Source: a bacterium 210820-DFI.6.37 | Lineage (GTDB): Bacteria > Bacillota > Clostridia > Peptostreptococcales > Anaerovoracaceae | Direction: 5' to 3' | DNA length: 64,000 nt | NCBI GenBank assembly: GCA_020558355.1 | Contig: JAJCKG010000006.1 | Coordinates: 1-64,000 of the forward strand | Part shown: piece by piece, positions 8,872 through 17,025 of the stretch | Layout: the number at the start of each line of letters is the position of its first letter | Numbering within the stretch: the stretch's first letter is position 1 | Translations under genes and position numbers: made by a program | Notes under the pieces: generated by a model | The model's input: the letters and a program-made list of their open reading frames with translations, nothing else | What the model was told of the DNA's origin: nothing | Databases searched by the model: none

Positions 8872-9495
8872 TCAGAAAAGAAAAGCGGCCAGCTGGTTTT
8901 CCACCAGCGGTTCGATGAAAAATACAGCGCAGAAAGCGACTGCCGCTAAAAGAATAGGGTTTTGTATAAAGGAGTTTTTTTCAGAAATCGATGAAAAAGC
9001 TCCTTTTCTTTTGAACCCTTCAGACCAGCAATTTATGACTGCGAAACCCAGGATCGCTCCTAGGGTATTGGCGATCAGGTCATTGATATCCGTTGTCCGG
9101 AAGTTGAACAACTGCAGGGTCTCGATCAATAAGGACAGGAAAAATCCAGAGCATGCCGCGTATTTTAACTGCCGGAAAGCGGGATGCGTAATAGGAAGCA
9201 GAAGTCCCACAGGAATAAACAGGATTACGTTGAGAATATACTGCAGCGGGCTGCTGATAACCTCTGAAAAGGGAATCAGATTTATAGCTCCGTCAAAACT
9301 GCCGGAAATCAGGGAATATACAGAAGGAATTCCGGTAACCGTAAAAATGCCTGCAAAAAGAAAGGCAAAAAGAGAAGCTAATATCATATTCCTTTTGTCA
9401 GACTTCCCATAGGCCAAGTGGGAAAGAAGGAAGAAAAGGAGTAATACGATCCCGACTGATAAAAAAACGCTTAAAGCCATAAATAGCATATACAT
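8872..9495 (-). CDS. VanZ-like family membrane protein
   Basis: A 207-residue integral membrane protein with five or so predicted helices. The region INLIPFSEVISSPLQYILNV and the later ETLQL...TDINDLIANTLGAILGF are hallmarks of the VanZ-like family, whose founding member raises teicoplanin resistance; the function of most relatives is unknown. The ATG at 9495 is preferred over a GTG nine bases upstream because GAGGTG sits six bases before it. It converges with the XRE gene, ending 16 bp away. No van genes are nearby, so a glycopeptide role is not implied. Confidence 0.8.
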   Translation of the reverse strand: MYMLFMALSVFLSVGIVLLLFFLLSHLAYGKSDKRNMILASLFAFLFAGIFTVTGIPSVYSLISGSFDGAINLIPFSEVISSPLQYILNVILFIPVGLLLPITHPAFRQLKYAACSGFFLSLLIETLQLFNFRTTDINDLIANTLGAILGFAVINCWSEGFKRKGAFSSISEKNSFIQNPILLAAVAFCAVFFIEPLVENQLAAFLF

Positions 9496-9701
9496 AAAGG
9501 TCACCTCGATTCTGTAAAGCAGTTTTGCAAACGTATGGTCATATTATATAGAGCATTATTTAAGATTCTTTTGCGGGGAGATGAATTTTCTTTTACATTT
9601 CTTAGGTGAAATCCTGTTTTTGAAAGGGAAGACGCCTGTCCTTTTGATTGGGAAAATGAAAAAAGGAATTTAGAAAAAATCCAAAATATGAAATTTTTTA
9701 G

Positions 9702-9730
9702 TTGACAAACAGGAAGCCAATCCCTATAAT
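9702..9730 (+). promoter_or_regulatory. Promoter of tRNA-Leu(CAG)
   Basis: TTGACA (9702-9707) and TATAAT (9725-9730), both perfect consensus, separated by 17 bp, about 40 bp upstream of the tRNA. The rest of the 9505-9771 gap shows no gene. Confidence 0.88.
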
Positions 9731-9771
9731 ATAAAAGGTAGCCAAACGAAAGGCTTCTGAAAAGTAAATAT

Positions 9772-9859
9772 GCGGATATGGCGGAACTGGCAGACGCGCA
9801 CGGTTCAGGTCCGTGTGAATATTGTTTTCGTGGAGGTTCGAATCCTCTTATCCGCACCA
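9772..9859 (+). tRNA. tRNA-Leu (anticodon CAG)
   Basis: Acceptor GCGGATA (9772-9778) pairs with TATCCGC (9849-9855), followed by discriminator A and encoded CCA. The D-arm reads GCGGAACTGGCAGACGC, the anticodon stem-loop CACGGTTCAGGTCCGTG gives anticodon CAG, a long variable arm follows as expected of leucine tRNAs, and the T-arm is GGAGGTTCGAATCCTC. A perfect promoter precedes and a terminator follows, so it is a single-gene unit. Confidence 0.95.
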
Positions 9860-9865
9860 AAAAAG

Positions 9866-9887
9866 GACACCAAAAAGGTGTCTTTTT
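9866..9887 (+). terminator. Terminator of tRNA-Leu
   Basis: GACACC (9866-9871), AAAAA loop, GGTGTC (9877-9882), then TTTTT. The same hairpin occurs twice at the left end of the window (46-68, 222-244). Confidence 0.85.
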
Positions 9888-9984
9888 CATTTTAAAACAT
9901 ACAGATGGAGGTGCCTGCGACAAGGAAAGGGCTGTTATATATTTCTTTAAGTCAAGTCATAAAAGTGAAAAACGTTTATGCGCA

Positions 9985-10031
9985 TTGATTTGCGGAGGGC
10001 ATAGGTGTATAATGAAGTTAGTTTAAACTAA
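9985..10031 (+). promoter_or_regulatory. Promoter with 14-bp palindromic operator for the ABC/FtsX genes
   Basis: TTGATT (9985-9990), 17 bp, TATAAT (10008-10013), then the perfect palindrome TTAGTTTAAACTAA (10018-10031) covering the expected transcription start. The placement suits a repressor; no regulator gene is adjacent. Confidence 0.65.
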
Positions 10032-10085
10032 TCACAAAACAAAACTGTATGGCAGGTTTTGTGGTAACGGATCGGAGGAAAGATT

Positions 10086-10784
10086 ATGTTTATAGATCTG
10101 AAAAACGCGAAAAAACAGTATGGAGAAGGTGAAGCGGCAATATATGCCCTTGATGGAGCCGATCTTTCTGTGGAAGAAGGAAAAATCTATGTGATTCTGG
10201 GGCCTTCGGGTTCTGGTAAGAGTACGCTTTTAAATATGATAGGAGGTTTGGATTCTCTTGATTCCGGCAGTCTTTCCGTGGAAGGAAGGAATATAGGCAA
10301 GGCAGGGAAAAAAGAGCTGACCGAGTACAGGAGAGGATTAGTGGGATTTGTATTTCAGTTTTACAATCTCATTCCTGATCTGACGGTTCAGGAAAATATT
10401 GAGGTCGTTTCGGACATATCGGATTCGCCTCTTGATATCGAAGAGGTCTTGGAAGCTCTCAATATAGAAAAATACAGACGTAGATTTCCAAAGGAACTGT
10501 CCGGAGGACAACAGCAGAGGGTAGCTATTGCAAGAGCTTTGATAAAGAATCCAAAGCTGCTTTTGTGCGATGAACTGACGGGAGCGCTTGACACAAAATC
10601 TTCGCGCCAGGTTCTGGAGTTCGTGGAAAAGGTCAATAAGCAGTTTGGCACTACCATCATAATCATCACCCACAACGAAGCGATTGCGGCAATGGCAGAT
10701 CATATAATCAGGATCAAAGACGGAAAAATTGCGTCGGATGATGAAAACCAAGATAAAATTTCAGCGCGGCAGCTTGAACTTTAG
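10086..10784 (+). CDS. ABC transporter ATP-binding protein (MacB/LolD type)
   Basis: The 232-residue ATPase of a two-gene ABC system. Walker A is GPSGSGKSTL (about residue 39), Q-loop FVFQFYNLIPDLTV, signature LSGGQQQRVAIARAL (about 139) and Walker B LLLCDELTGALD (about 159). This subfamily powers FtsX-type permeases that move lipoproteins, peptides or lipids, or act mechanically, rather than importing solutes. RBS CGGAGGAAAG precedes the ATG. The permease begins 10 bp after its stop, and a palindrome overlaps the promoter. The substrate is unknown. Confidence 0.93.
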   Translation: MFIDLKNAKKQYGEGEAAIYALDGADLSVEEGKIYVILGPSGSGKSTLLNMIGGLDSLDSGSLSVEGRNIGKAGKKELTEYRRGLVGFVFQFYNLIPDLTVQENIEVVSDISDSPLDIEEVLEALNIEKYRRRFPKELSGGQQQRVAIARALIKNPKLLLCDELTGALDTKSSRQVLEFVEKVNKQFGTTIIIITHNEAIAAMADHIIRIKDGKIASDDENQDKISARQLEL

Positions 10785-10794
10785 GAGGGGCAGC

Positions 10795-13008
10795 ATGAAA
10801 ATAAACAGGCGGTACACCCGAAATATTAGGGAAAATCTTTCATTTTATGTTGCGTCCACGATACTTACCATGGTTTCCATTTTCATGTTTTTCGTGATGA
10901 ACATTGCGGGAAATGGAATTTCTGATTTTGGAAAGGAATTTTTCAAGGAGCACAATGTGGAGGACGCGTCCTTTTCAACATATCTGCCTATATCAGATAA
11001 AGATATGAAAGAGCTTGAGAAGAATTTTGATTTGGAGCTTGAAGCGCAGCATTATATAAATATAAAGGAAGATGGCTATACTGTGAGGGTATTCAGCAGA
11101 AACGGGAAGATAAATACGGCGGAGATTACAGCAGGCTCTGACATTTCCGCGGACAATGAAATCCTGATTTCTGAAGGCTTTGCGGTAAATCAAAATCTGC
11201 GTGTGGGCGACAGCTTTACTATAGATAAGCGTGAGTATAAGATCTGCGGATTTTTTCAGAGGCCCGACTATCTCTATATGCTGGAGGAGCTAGATGACAA
11301 CTATAAGAATGACACGAGTTTTCTGCTGGCGTATATGTCGGATAAAGAATTTGACCGGCTTAATGCCGGAAACTGCCGGTATATGGTAGTCTTTCATAAG
11401 GACAATCAGCAGGAGTTCAGAAGCAGAATATACGATGACTACATGACCTCGGAATACGTAAGCGCCGATGATAACCTGAGGATCAGCTTTGTGGAGGAAC
11501 AGGCGCGGCTTTTCCTTATCTGTTCGTGGATCATTCTGGTAGTAGTGCCTTTCGTTACCATCGCTCTGATAAGTATTATTATCAGACGCAAGGTGAAGGA
11601 TGAACAGAAGATGATAGGGACGTTATCCGCTATGGGATATCGGAAAGGCGCGCTTATCAGGCATTATGCCATTATGGGTGTCCTCCCTGGACTTCTGGGC
11701 GGAATACTGTCGGTAGCGGTTATTGCCGTATCGGCTCAGCCTTACGGTGAAATGGGGCTTGCGGATTATGAGCCTCTTCATATCGACTTTCATATGTCGG
11801 CATCGGGAGCAGTGGCCGCAATACTGGTTCCTACGCTGCTTTATGCCATTTCTGCGGCATTGTCAGCCAGAAGACTTCTAAGGGAGGACACGGTGCGTTT
11901 GCTCAACGGAATGGCGGCAGGCGGTGGGAAGACAAAGAAGCTCTGGGCGGATAAGGAGAAAAAGGTAAGGAAAAAGTTTGCGTTCCGCTCTCTGATTGCC
12001 AGCCCAGGAAGAAGTTTCGTTATTTTTCTGGGCATATTCCTGGGTGCTTTTATCATCATGTTTGCGTTCATGACTATCGACGCTATCAAAGGCCTTCCCG
12101 ACGCGTACAAGTCGCAGGTGGGGGATTTTAACAAGCAGTATGTACTTAATACCTTCCTGTCAGAAGAGCGCAATGATGGAGAGACTCTGATAACAGCGGT
12201 TTATGAGACCGATGGTACTACATTTTCGCTTATAGGAGCCGATGAAGATGTGAGTCTGCTAAATATTGAGACAGCAGACGGTAGGGCGGACCTTGAAGAC
12301 GGCTGGTATATCAGCAATCTTTTAGCGTATATATGTGGTGTACAAAAGGGCGATACCATAACGTTCGTCAACAGGATGACTTTGGAGGAATATGACGTGA
12401 CCGTTGACGGTATCATCGAGACGGATATGCAGAAATATCTGGTAAGCTCCAAGGAAAAGGTCAGTGAAGTACTCGGGATAGATGATGATTTGTACAATTC
12501 GGTTCTTTCGGAGGGGAGCCTCGATATCGATAATTCGATGGTTACATCAGAGATAGATTCCAATTCTATCGAAGATCAGATGCGGACAATGATGAATGAG
12601 ATGGGCGCCATCATATATGCCCTCATTGTGATCGGCGGTATCATCTGCATTGCCGCGATTTACGTATCGGTGAACATGATGGTTTCCGAAAACAGGCTGA
12701 ACATCTCTATGTTGAAAGTTCTCGGATACCGCGGCAGGGAAATAAACAGGATGGTACTCAGCGCCAATCATGTGTTGCTGCCTGTGGGGATAGCGGCAGG
12801 AATTCTGCTTTCATACATTTCCATAGATTTTTATTTCTCGGCTTTTGCGGAGACAGAGGGGATGATAATACCGATAGTATTGAAACCAGAAAGCATAGCG
12901 CTGACCGTTGTGATGGTCTGCGCCTGCTATTTCGTTTCCCTTGCCTTTATTGGCAGAAAGACTGCCCATGTGGATATGGTGGAGAGCCTGAAGGACAACA
13001 GACAGTAG
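10795..13008 (+). CDS. FtsX-like ABC transporter permease
   Basis: A 737-residue membrane partner of the preceding ATPase. It has an N-terminal helix (about 16-40), a large extracytoplasmic domain (about 45-245), three helices around 255-370, a second soluble domain (about 425-620) flanked by further helices, and the two FtsX-type cores near 260-370 and 620-735. Such duplicated FtsX permeases occur in Firmicutes peptide-sensing or lipid-handling exporters. ATG 10795 is chosen since TTTAGGAGGGG precedes it; an in-frame upstream ATG lies inside the ATPase gene. No two-component system accompanies it, unlike Bce modules. Confidence 0.9.
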   Translation: MKINRRYTRNIRENLSFYVASTILTMVSIFMFFVMNIAGNGISDFGKEFFKEHNVEDASFSTYLPISDKDMKELEKNFDLELEAQHYINIKEDGYTVRVFSRNGKINTAEITAGSDISADNEILISEGFAVNQNLRVGDSFTIDKREYKICGFFQRPDYLYMLEELDDNYKNDTSFLLAYMSDKEFDRLNAGNCRYMVVFHKDNQQEFRSRIYDDYMTSEYVSADDNLRISFVEEQARLFLICSWIILVVVPFVTIALISIIIRRKVKDEQKMIGTLSAMGYRKGALIRHYAIMGVLPGLLGGILSVAVIAVSAQPYGEMGLADYEPLHIDFHMSASGAVAAILVPTLLYAISAALSARRLLREDTVRLLNGMAAGGGKTKKLWADKEKKVRKKFAFRSLIASPGRSFVIFLGIFLGAFIIMFAFMTIDAIKGLPDAYKSQVGDFNKQYVLNTFLSEERNDGETLITAVYETDGTTFSLIGADEDVSLLNIETADGRADLEDGWYISNLLAYICGVQKGDTITFVNRMTLEEYDVTVDGIIETDMQKYLVSSKEKVSEVLGIDDDLYNSVLSEGSLDIDNSMVTSEIDSNSIEDQMRTMMNEMGAIIYALIVIGGIICIAAIYVSVNMMVSENRLNISMLKVLGYRGREINRMVLSANHVLLPVGIAAGILLSYISIDFYFSAFAETEGMIIPIVLKPESIALTVVMVCACYFVSLAFIGRKTAHVDMVESLKDNRQ

Positions 13009-13052
13009 TTTTCCATCTGAAAGAAGCGCTCAGAAAAATGAAAGTTATTTCC

Positions 13053-13082
13053 GAGAGGTCGCGGGTTTGCGGCCTCTCTTTG
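13053..13082. terminator. Hairpin between convergent genes (repeat of the 16816 hairpin)
   Basis: GAGAGGTCGC (13053-13062) pairs with GCGGCCTCTC (13069-13078) and a short T run follows. It lies between the FtsX gene and the opposing radical SAM gene. The same TTTCCGAGAGGTCG hairpin with compensating loop changes recurs at 16811-16845. Confidence 0.75.
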
Positions 13083-13112
13083 TATAAAAAGAAGTAAAGG
13101 AAACAGGGACAT

Positions 13113-14048
13113 TTATAAATGTGGGAGATTTTTTCTGTAATGACGCAGTTCTGCTTCATCGGATCTGGAAATAATTCTGTCAAGTATTTTTAATAGCTTT
13201 TCTTTATCCTCCGGCAAACGCGCTTGAAATTGAAACGCGTTGGAGGCTCCCATTGCGGCAAAATGTGTTGTAATATTCAGATTCTCTATAAGGACTCGGA
13301 GCTCCCGGTATTTTTCAAGTTCGCCTTCTTCTTCCCAGTTCCCGTTTTGTATCTCTTGATATAGTTCTGATGCCGGATAAATTGTCAGCATATTAGAGCC
13401 GATCAGGAAAGGACGCAGCTGGTTGAAAATATCCGCGGAGGCTTTAGCTCCGGACTCACCTTTTCCTTTGCCGGATATGCTGGTCAGATAGAAGAAAGCG
13501 TACTCAATCCCAGCTTGCTCCAGCCTTTTACACTGAGTCAGGATATCCTGTGAACGATAGCCTTTTCGCATAAAGGATAATGCCGCGTCATCTCCGGTTT
13601 CTACTCCAATGGTCAGCTTGTCATATCCTGCCTGCCGCAGATTAATCAGCTCTTCATCTGTCTTATTTTTAGAATCTGTAATGCGGGCAAAACAGCCGAT
13701 TGACTCAACAGATGGCAGATACTTTTGGATGAGCGCCGCGATTTCAAGAAGCTTGTCTGTTTTGAGGACAAATGGATTCGCGCCAGTCAGGAAAACTCGG
13801 CGGATGGGGTGGGGACGTGATAATCCCCAAAGTCTGCTTGTCATTATGGAGTCAGGATTATAGCGCAAAATCTGCGTCTCCAGCAAGTCACTTTCGATAT
13901 CTTCTATGGGTGACATTCTGAATTTAAAAGGTAAATCATCATATAGTGTACAAAATTTACATTTGTGATGGGTGCAGCCTGTGGTTACTTCTAAGAGCAA
14001 TGAGTCTGCCTCATAGGGCGGACGCCAGATCGTTCCTGTATAATGCAT
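13113..14048 (-). CDS. Radical SAM protein
   Basis: A 311-residue radical S-adenosylmethionine enzyme. The iron-sulfur site is in the N-terminal part, GCTHHKCKFC at about residues 23-32, followed by TLYDDLPFKFRMSP, a string typical of a widespread uncharacterised family related to HemN/Elp3-type enzymes; the barrel glycine and ribose motifs follow (FLTGANPFVL, TIGVETGDD). The ATG at 14048 is chosen because AGGAGGT lies upstream; the longer reading frame to 14123 has no RBS. It is divergent from an HxlR regulator with an inverted repeat between. The reaction is unknown. Confidence 0.88.
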   Translation of the reverse strand: MHYTGTIWRPPYEADSLLLEVTTGCTHHKCKFCTLYDDLPFKFRMSPIEDIESDLLETQILRYNPDSIMTSRLWGLSRPHPIRRVFLTGANPFVLKTDKLLEIAALIQKYLPSVESIGCFARITDSKNKTDEELINLRQAGYDKLTIGVETGDDAALSFMRKGYRSQDILTQCKRLEQAGIEYAFFYLTSISGKGKGESGAKASADIFNQLRPFLIGSNMLTIYPASELYQEIQNGNWEEEGELEKYRELRVLIENLNITTHFAAMGASNAFQFQARLPEDKEKLLKILDRIISRSDEAELRHYRKNLPHL

Positions 14049-14146
14049 GGGAAATACCTCCTGTAAAATATTGATGTGCAGGAAACGGGGCAAACCCGCA
14101 CATGATCGTCCCGTTAATGGCATTATAGCAAAGCGCGTCGAAAATA

Positions 14147-14175
14147 AAAGTACTGTACTTTTTTGCAGTACCTTT
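14147..14175. promoter_or_regulatory. Candidate HxlR operator
   Basis: GTACTG (14150-14155) and CAGTAC (14166-14171) form an inverted repeat flanked by AAA and TTT, within the 141-bp divergent gap. HxlR proteins often bind GTAC-type dyads next to their own genes. Confidence 0.6.
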
Positions 14176-14189
14176 TAGTTTAGGAGGAA

Positions 14190-14552
14190 ATGAACTATAA
14201 TGATGAGGAGGTGATGAGGCAAATGAGAAAATCTGAATTAGCAGTTAACCGGTGTAAAACAATTTCCACTGTGCAGAAGCTGTTGGGTGGAAAATATAAA
14301 ATAGAGCTTCTTTGGTATATCGGCAAGTGCGATGTCCGGAGGTTTGGACAGCTTCGCCGTCAGATTGGAGAAATAACGGAAAGCTCCCTTACAAAGCAGC
14401 TTCGGGAATTGGAGGCGGATGGTTTTATTATTCGTCATGACTTTTGCGAGGTCCCTCCACGGGTGGAGTATACATTATCAGAACTTGGAGAGAGCTTCTT
14501 ATCTGTTCTCGACTGCATGAAGGCTTGGGGAGATGAGCATCTGTCTGTGTAG
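14190..14552 (+). CDS. HxlR family winged-helix regulator
   Basis: A 120-residue winged-helix regulator. The HxlR landmarks are visible: LLGGKYKIELLWYI (about 31-44), RFGQLRRQIGEITESSLTKQL (about 51-71) and REL-DGFI-R, with the wing EVPPRVEYTLSELGESF near 90-107. Members respond to thiols, aldehydes or electrophiles and usually control an adjacent oxidoreductase. Start ATG 14190 follows TAGGAGG. It is divergent from the radical SAM gene, which is its likely target along with itself. Confidence 0.9.
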   Translation: MNYNDEEVMRQMRKSELAVNRCKTISTVQKLLGGKYKIELLWYIGKCDVRRFGQLRRQIGEITESSLTKQLRELEADGFIIRHDFCEVPPRVEYTLSELGESFLSVLDCMKAWGDEHLSV

Positions 14553-14843
14553 GTATAATCTTGAAGCCGTGTTGACCGAAGAAGCAGGTGATTATTATAT
14601 TCCTAACATCAGGCTGCGGCATAACAAAGAAAACAACGGTAAAGCATATAAATATCATTAAAATATGTTGGCAATCATATAATTATAGAATTTTAATGGC
14701 GGAGATGTCGGTATTCTGCGCAATAGCATATTTTACCTGAATCGGAAAAAATAAAACCAAAAACAATGCGTAAAAAATCATAATAATTGCCGATACTGTG
14801 ATACAATTAGTATGGTGTATTAGATGATCGTTGAGAATGTAAG
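14553..14843. other. Gene-free stretch with decayed coding traces
   Basis: No convincing gene. A short stretch beginning near 14560 translates as a peptide with GDYYIPN and no start codon; it may be a remnant of a transposon-type small protein, but it is too short to name. The base composition is more A+T-rich than the genes on either side, in keeping with the decayed Fic genes that follow. Confidence 0.4.
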
Positions 14844-15041
14844 GTGGATAAAGAAGATTATCTGCTTGCCATGGAGCGCAGTCCAATCAAAGATATAGAA
14901 ATCAAGTTTCTTCTGAAAAATGCCCTTACAAACAATGTAAATGACAGAGAAATCTATATGAAGGGCATTGACCACAGCTATTACTATGAAGGCTACTATG
15001 TATATAAAACCGAGGAACTGCAAACAAGTTGCAAGATATGA
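14844..15041 (+). pseudogene. C-terminal remnant of a Fic-family protein
   Basis: This reads [20 protein letters not shown] and then [20 protein letters not shown], the familiar C-terminal tail found after the Fic domain in cell-filamentation-type Fic proteins. The upstream Fic catalytic domain (HPFxxGNGR) is absent, and no RBS or proper start precedes it. It is therefore a truncated gene end of about 65 residues. The next gene, also a Fic relative, starts 23 bp later, so two Fic genes once stood in tandem. Confidence 0.65.
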
Positions 15042-15063
15042 AATGGAGATAGGCGGAGGATAT

Positions 15064-15825
15064 GAAATGCGATACCTTTCTGTTGCGGAAACAGCAAAAA
15101 AATGGAATATATCGGAGCGCAGTGTAAGAAACTATTGTGCCAACGGTCGTGTAAACGGTGCGTTTCTGACTGGTAAGACATGGAATATTCCGGAGGATGC
15201 GGAAAAACCGGTCCGTTCTACCAAGAAAACCAGATTGCCGGAAACTTTACTGGAAATTTTACAGAGCGAAAAAGCAAGTAAATATTCTGGGGGGAATCTA
15301 TCACAAGACCCAGATTGATTTGACATACAACTCAAACCATATAGAAGGCAGCCGCCTGACCCATGATCAGACGCGATATATTTTTGAAACTAATACTATC
15401 GGTATGGACAATGAGGTTCTGAATGTGGATGATGTGATTGAAACAGCTAACCATTTCCGTTGTATTGATATGATTATTGATCATGCGAAATCCGCGCTAT
15501 CCGAAAAGTTTATCAAAGAGTTGCATCTGATCCTGAAATTCGGAACCAGCGATTCACGTCTGGAATGGTTTGCGGTTGGAGGGTATAAGAAACGATACAT
15601 CCGTTCCAGAACGGCAACGGCCGTGTAGGCAGACTGATTATGTTTAAGGAATGCCTGAAATACAATATTGTTCCTTTTATCATCGAAGATAATTTGCAAA
15701 TGTTCTATTACCGCGGCTTAAAAGAATGGAAGAACGAAAAAGGGTATCTGAGAGATACCTGTCTGACTGCACAGGATAAATATAAGGCGTATCTGGATTA
15801 TTTCAGAATTGCGTATGATAAGTAG
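15064..15825 (+). pseudogene. HTH-Fic family protein, frameshifted and internally deleted
   Basis: Fic proteins transfer AMP or related groups to target proteins. The N-terminus (MRYLSVAETAKKWNISERSV) is a MerR-like helix-turn-helix used by HTH-Fic proteins; the reading frame then breaks at a run of six G (15289-15294) where five would keep it open, and continues as YHKTQIDLTYNSNHIEGSRL, the Fic N-terminal region with its NSNHIEG string. Near 15591 a second break occurs: GGYKK is joined almost directly to HPFQNGNGRVGR (15598-15633) in another frame, so the residues normally between are missing. The active-site motif itself is intact, but the gene cannot make a full protein. Confidence 0.85.
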
Positions 15826-15830
15826 ACGGC

Positions 15831-15863
15831 TTTCAGTTGTTGTAAATTTTACAATAACTGAAA
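15831..15863. other. Inverted repeat after the Fic pseudogene; rest of 15826-16129 empty
   Basis: TTTCAGTT (15831-15838) pairs with AACTGAAA (15856-15863) and TTGTAAA with TTTACAA inside it, a 15-bp stem with a single-base mismatch and tiny loop. No T tract follows. The remaining 270 bp up to the acetyltransferase hold only short broken reading frames and the RBS ACAGGAGG at about 16114. Confidence 0.6.
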
Positions 15864-16129
15864 ACAAATGCTCAATATTGAAGATAAAGGCGAGGAAACA
15901 AGGCGCAGCTATGTCAGCAGAAAAGAACTGGCAATCACCGGCTGAATGGATTACAATTCATCGTAGATTGTTTGACAGAAAGAAATAGTAGGTGGGAAAT
16001 CTTGTTTTTCAATCGAACAGCGCATATAATTGTCCTTAAATGAAAAGAGAGGTGGTTTCGGTGAAACGCTGCATTGCTTTAGCTGGAATAGTTAAATGAA
16101 CATTATTCAAATTGACAGGAGGATTTTAA

Positions 16130-16768
16130 ATGACTATTCCAGTAAAACAGATTTATCCCCGTACAGGCGATAAAGAAACAATTTATTTGAAACATGTAAT
16201 CACAAATCCCAATATAACAGTTGGAGATTTTACAATGTACAATGATTTTGTAAATGACCCGGCGTTATTTGAGAAAAACAACGTATTATACCACTATCCG
16301 ATCAACCATGACAAATTGCGGATTGGAAAATTCTGCTCCATTGCTTGTGGCGCAAAGTTTCTATTTAACAGTGCCAATCATACGTTGTCTTCATTGTCCA
16401 CTTATCCATTTCCATTATTTTTTGAGGAATGGGGATTAGAGAAAAAAGACGTAACGAAGGCATGGGATCATAAAGGTGATATTATCATAGGTAACGATGT
16501 TTGGATTGGCTATGAAGCTGTTATTTTAGCTGGTGTCACCATTGGAGACGGAGCAATCATTGGAACCCGCGCAGTTGTCACAAAAGATGTACCGCCATAT
16601 ACGATTGCAGGCGGTGTTCCGGCAAAACCAATAAAGAGACGATTTCCAGAAGAAATCATTTCCGCGCTATTGGAGATTCAGTGGTGGAACTGGTCTGAAG
16701 AAAGAATCGCAAGAAATATTGGCGCTATACAAAGCGGAAACATTGAACAGTTAAAACAATCGATGTAA
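16130..16768 (+). CDS. Vat/CatB-like xenobiotic O-acetyltransferase
   Basis: A 212-residue left-handed beta-helix acetyltransferase of the xenobiotic (XAT) group, which includes virginiamycin and CatB-type chloramphenicol acetyltransferases; they move acetyl from acetyl-CoA to a hydroxyl of an antibiotic or other compound. The catalytic histidine region [16 protein letters not shown] lies near residues 82-98 and hexapeptide repeats follow ([32 protein letters not shown]), with the standard [10 protein letters not shown] closing loop. ATG follows ACAGGAGG. Actual resistance is not assured, since close relatives without known substrate are common. A 60-bp fragment of a second copy lies at 22835. 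Confidence 0.88.
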   Translation: MTIPVKQIYPRTGDKETIYLKHVITNPNITVGDFTMYNDFVNDPALFEKNNVLYHYPINHDKLRIGKFCSIACGAKFLFNSANHTLSSLSTYPFPLFFEEWGLEKKDVTKAWDHKGDIIIGNDVWIGYEAVILAGVTIGDGAIIGTRAVVTKDVPPYTIAGGVPAKPIKRRFPEEIISALLEIQWWNWSEERIARNIGAIQSGNIEQLKQSM

Positions 16769-16815
16769 ATTTCTGTTCATTCAATCAGAAAAATTATATA
16801 TGAGAAGTGATTTCC

Positions 16816-16845
16816 GAGAGGTCGTAGTTTTGCGACCTCTCTTTT
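16816..16845 (+). terminator. Terminator after the acetyltransferase (repeat of the 13053 hairpin)
   Basis: GAGAGGTCG (16816-16824), loop TAGTTTTG, CGACCTCTC (16833-16841), TTTT. Sequence and flank TTTCCGAGAGGTCG match the hairpin at 13048. The remaining bases to 17025 contain no gene. Confidence 0.8.
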
Positions 16846-17025
16846 GTTACCGGGCATCCGAAGGGAGCTGCCAGGGCAGGTCTTGTAGGTAATGCTATGT
16901 ATCCAAAAGGAAGCTTCGGTGAAGGCTCCTGTAGGTAAAAAACACTTCTGTAAGTGACAGTATATTGAGAACGCCATTTTTTAGTGATACGATATAACCG
17001 TCGATGAAAGATGAGGTGATGAACT

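Noticed and set aside
14558-14660. A peptide resembling the start of a TnpV-like transposon protein
   Set aside because: Only GDYYIPN-like similarity, no start codon and a quick stop; cannot be distinguished from chance.
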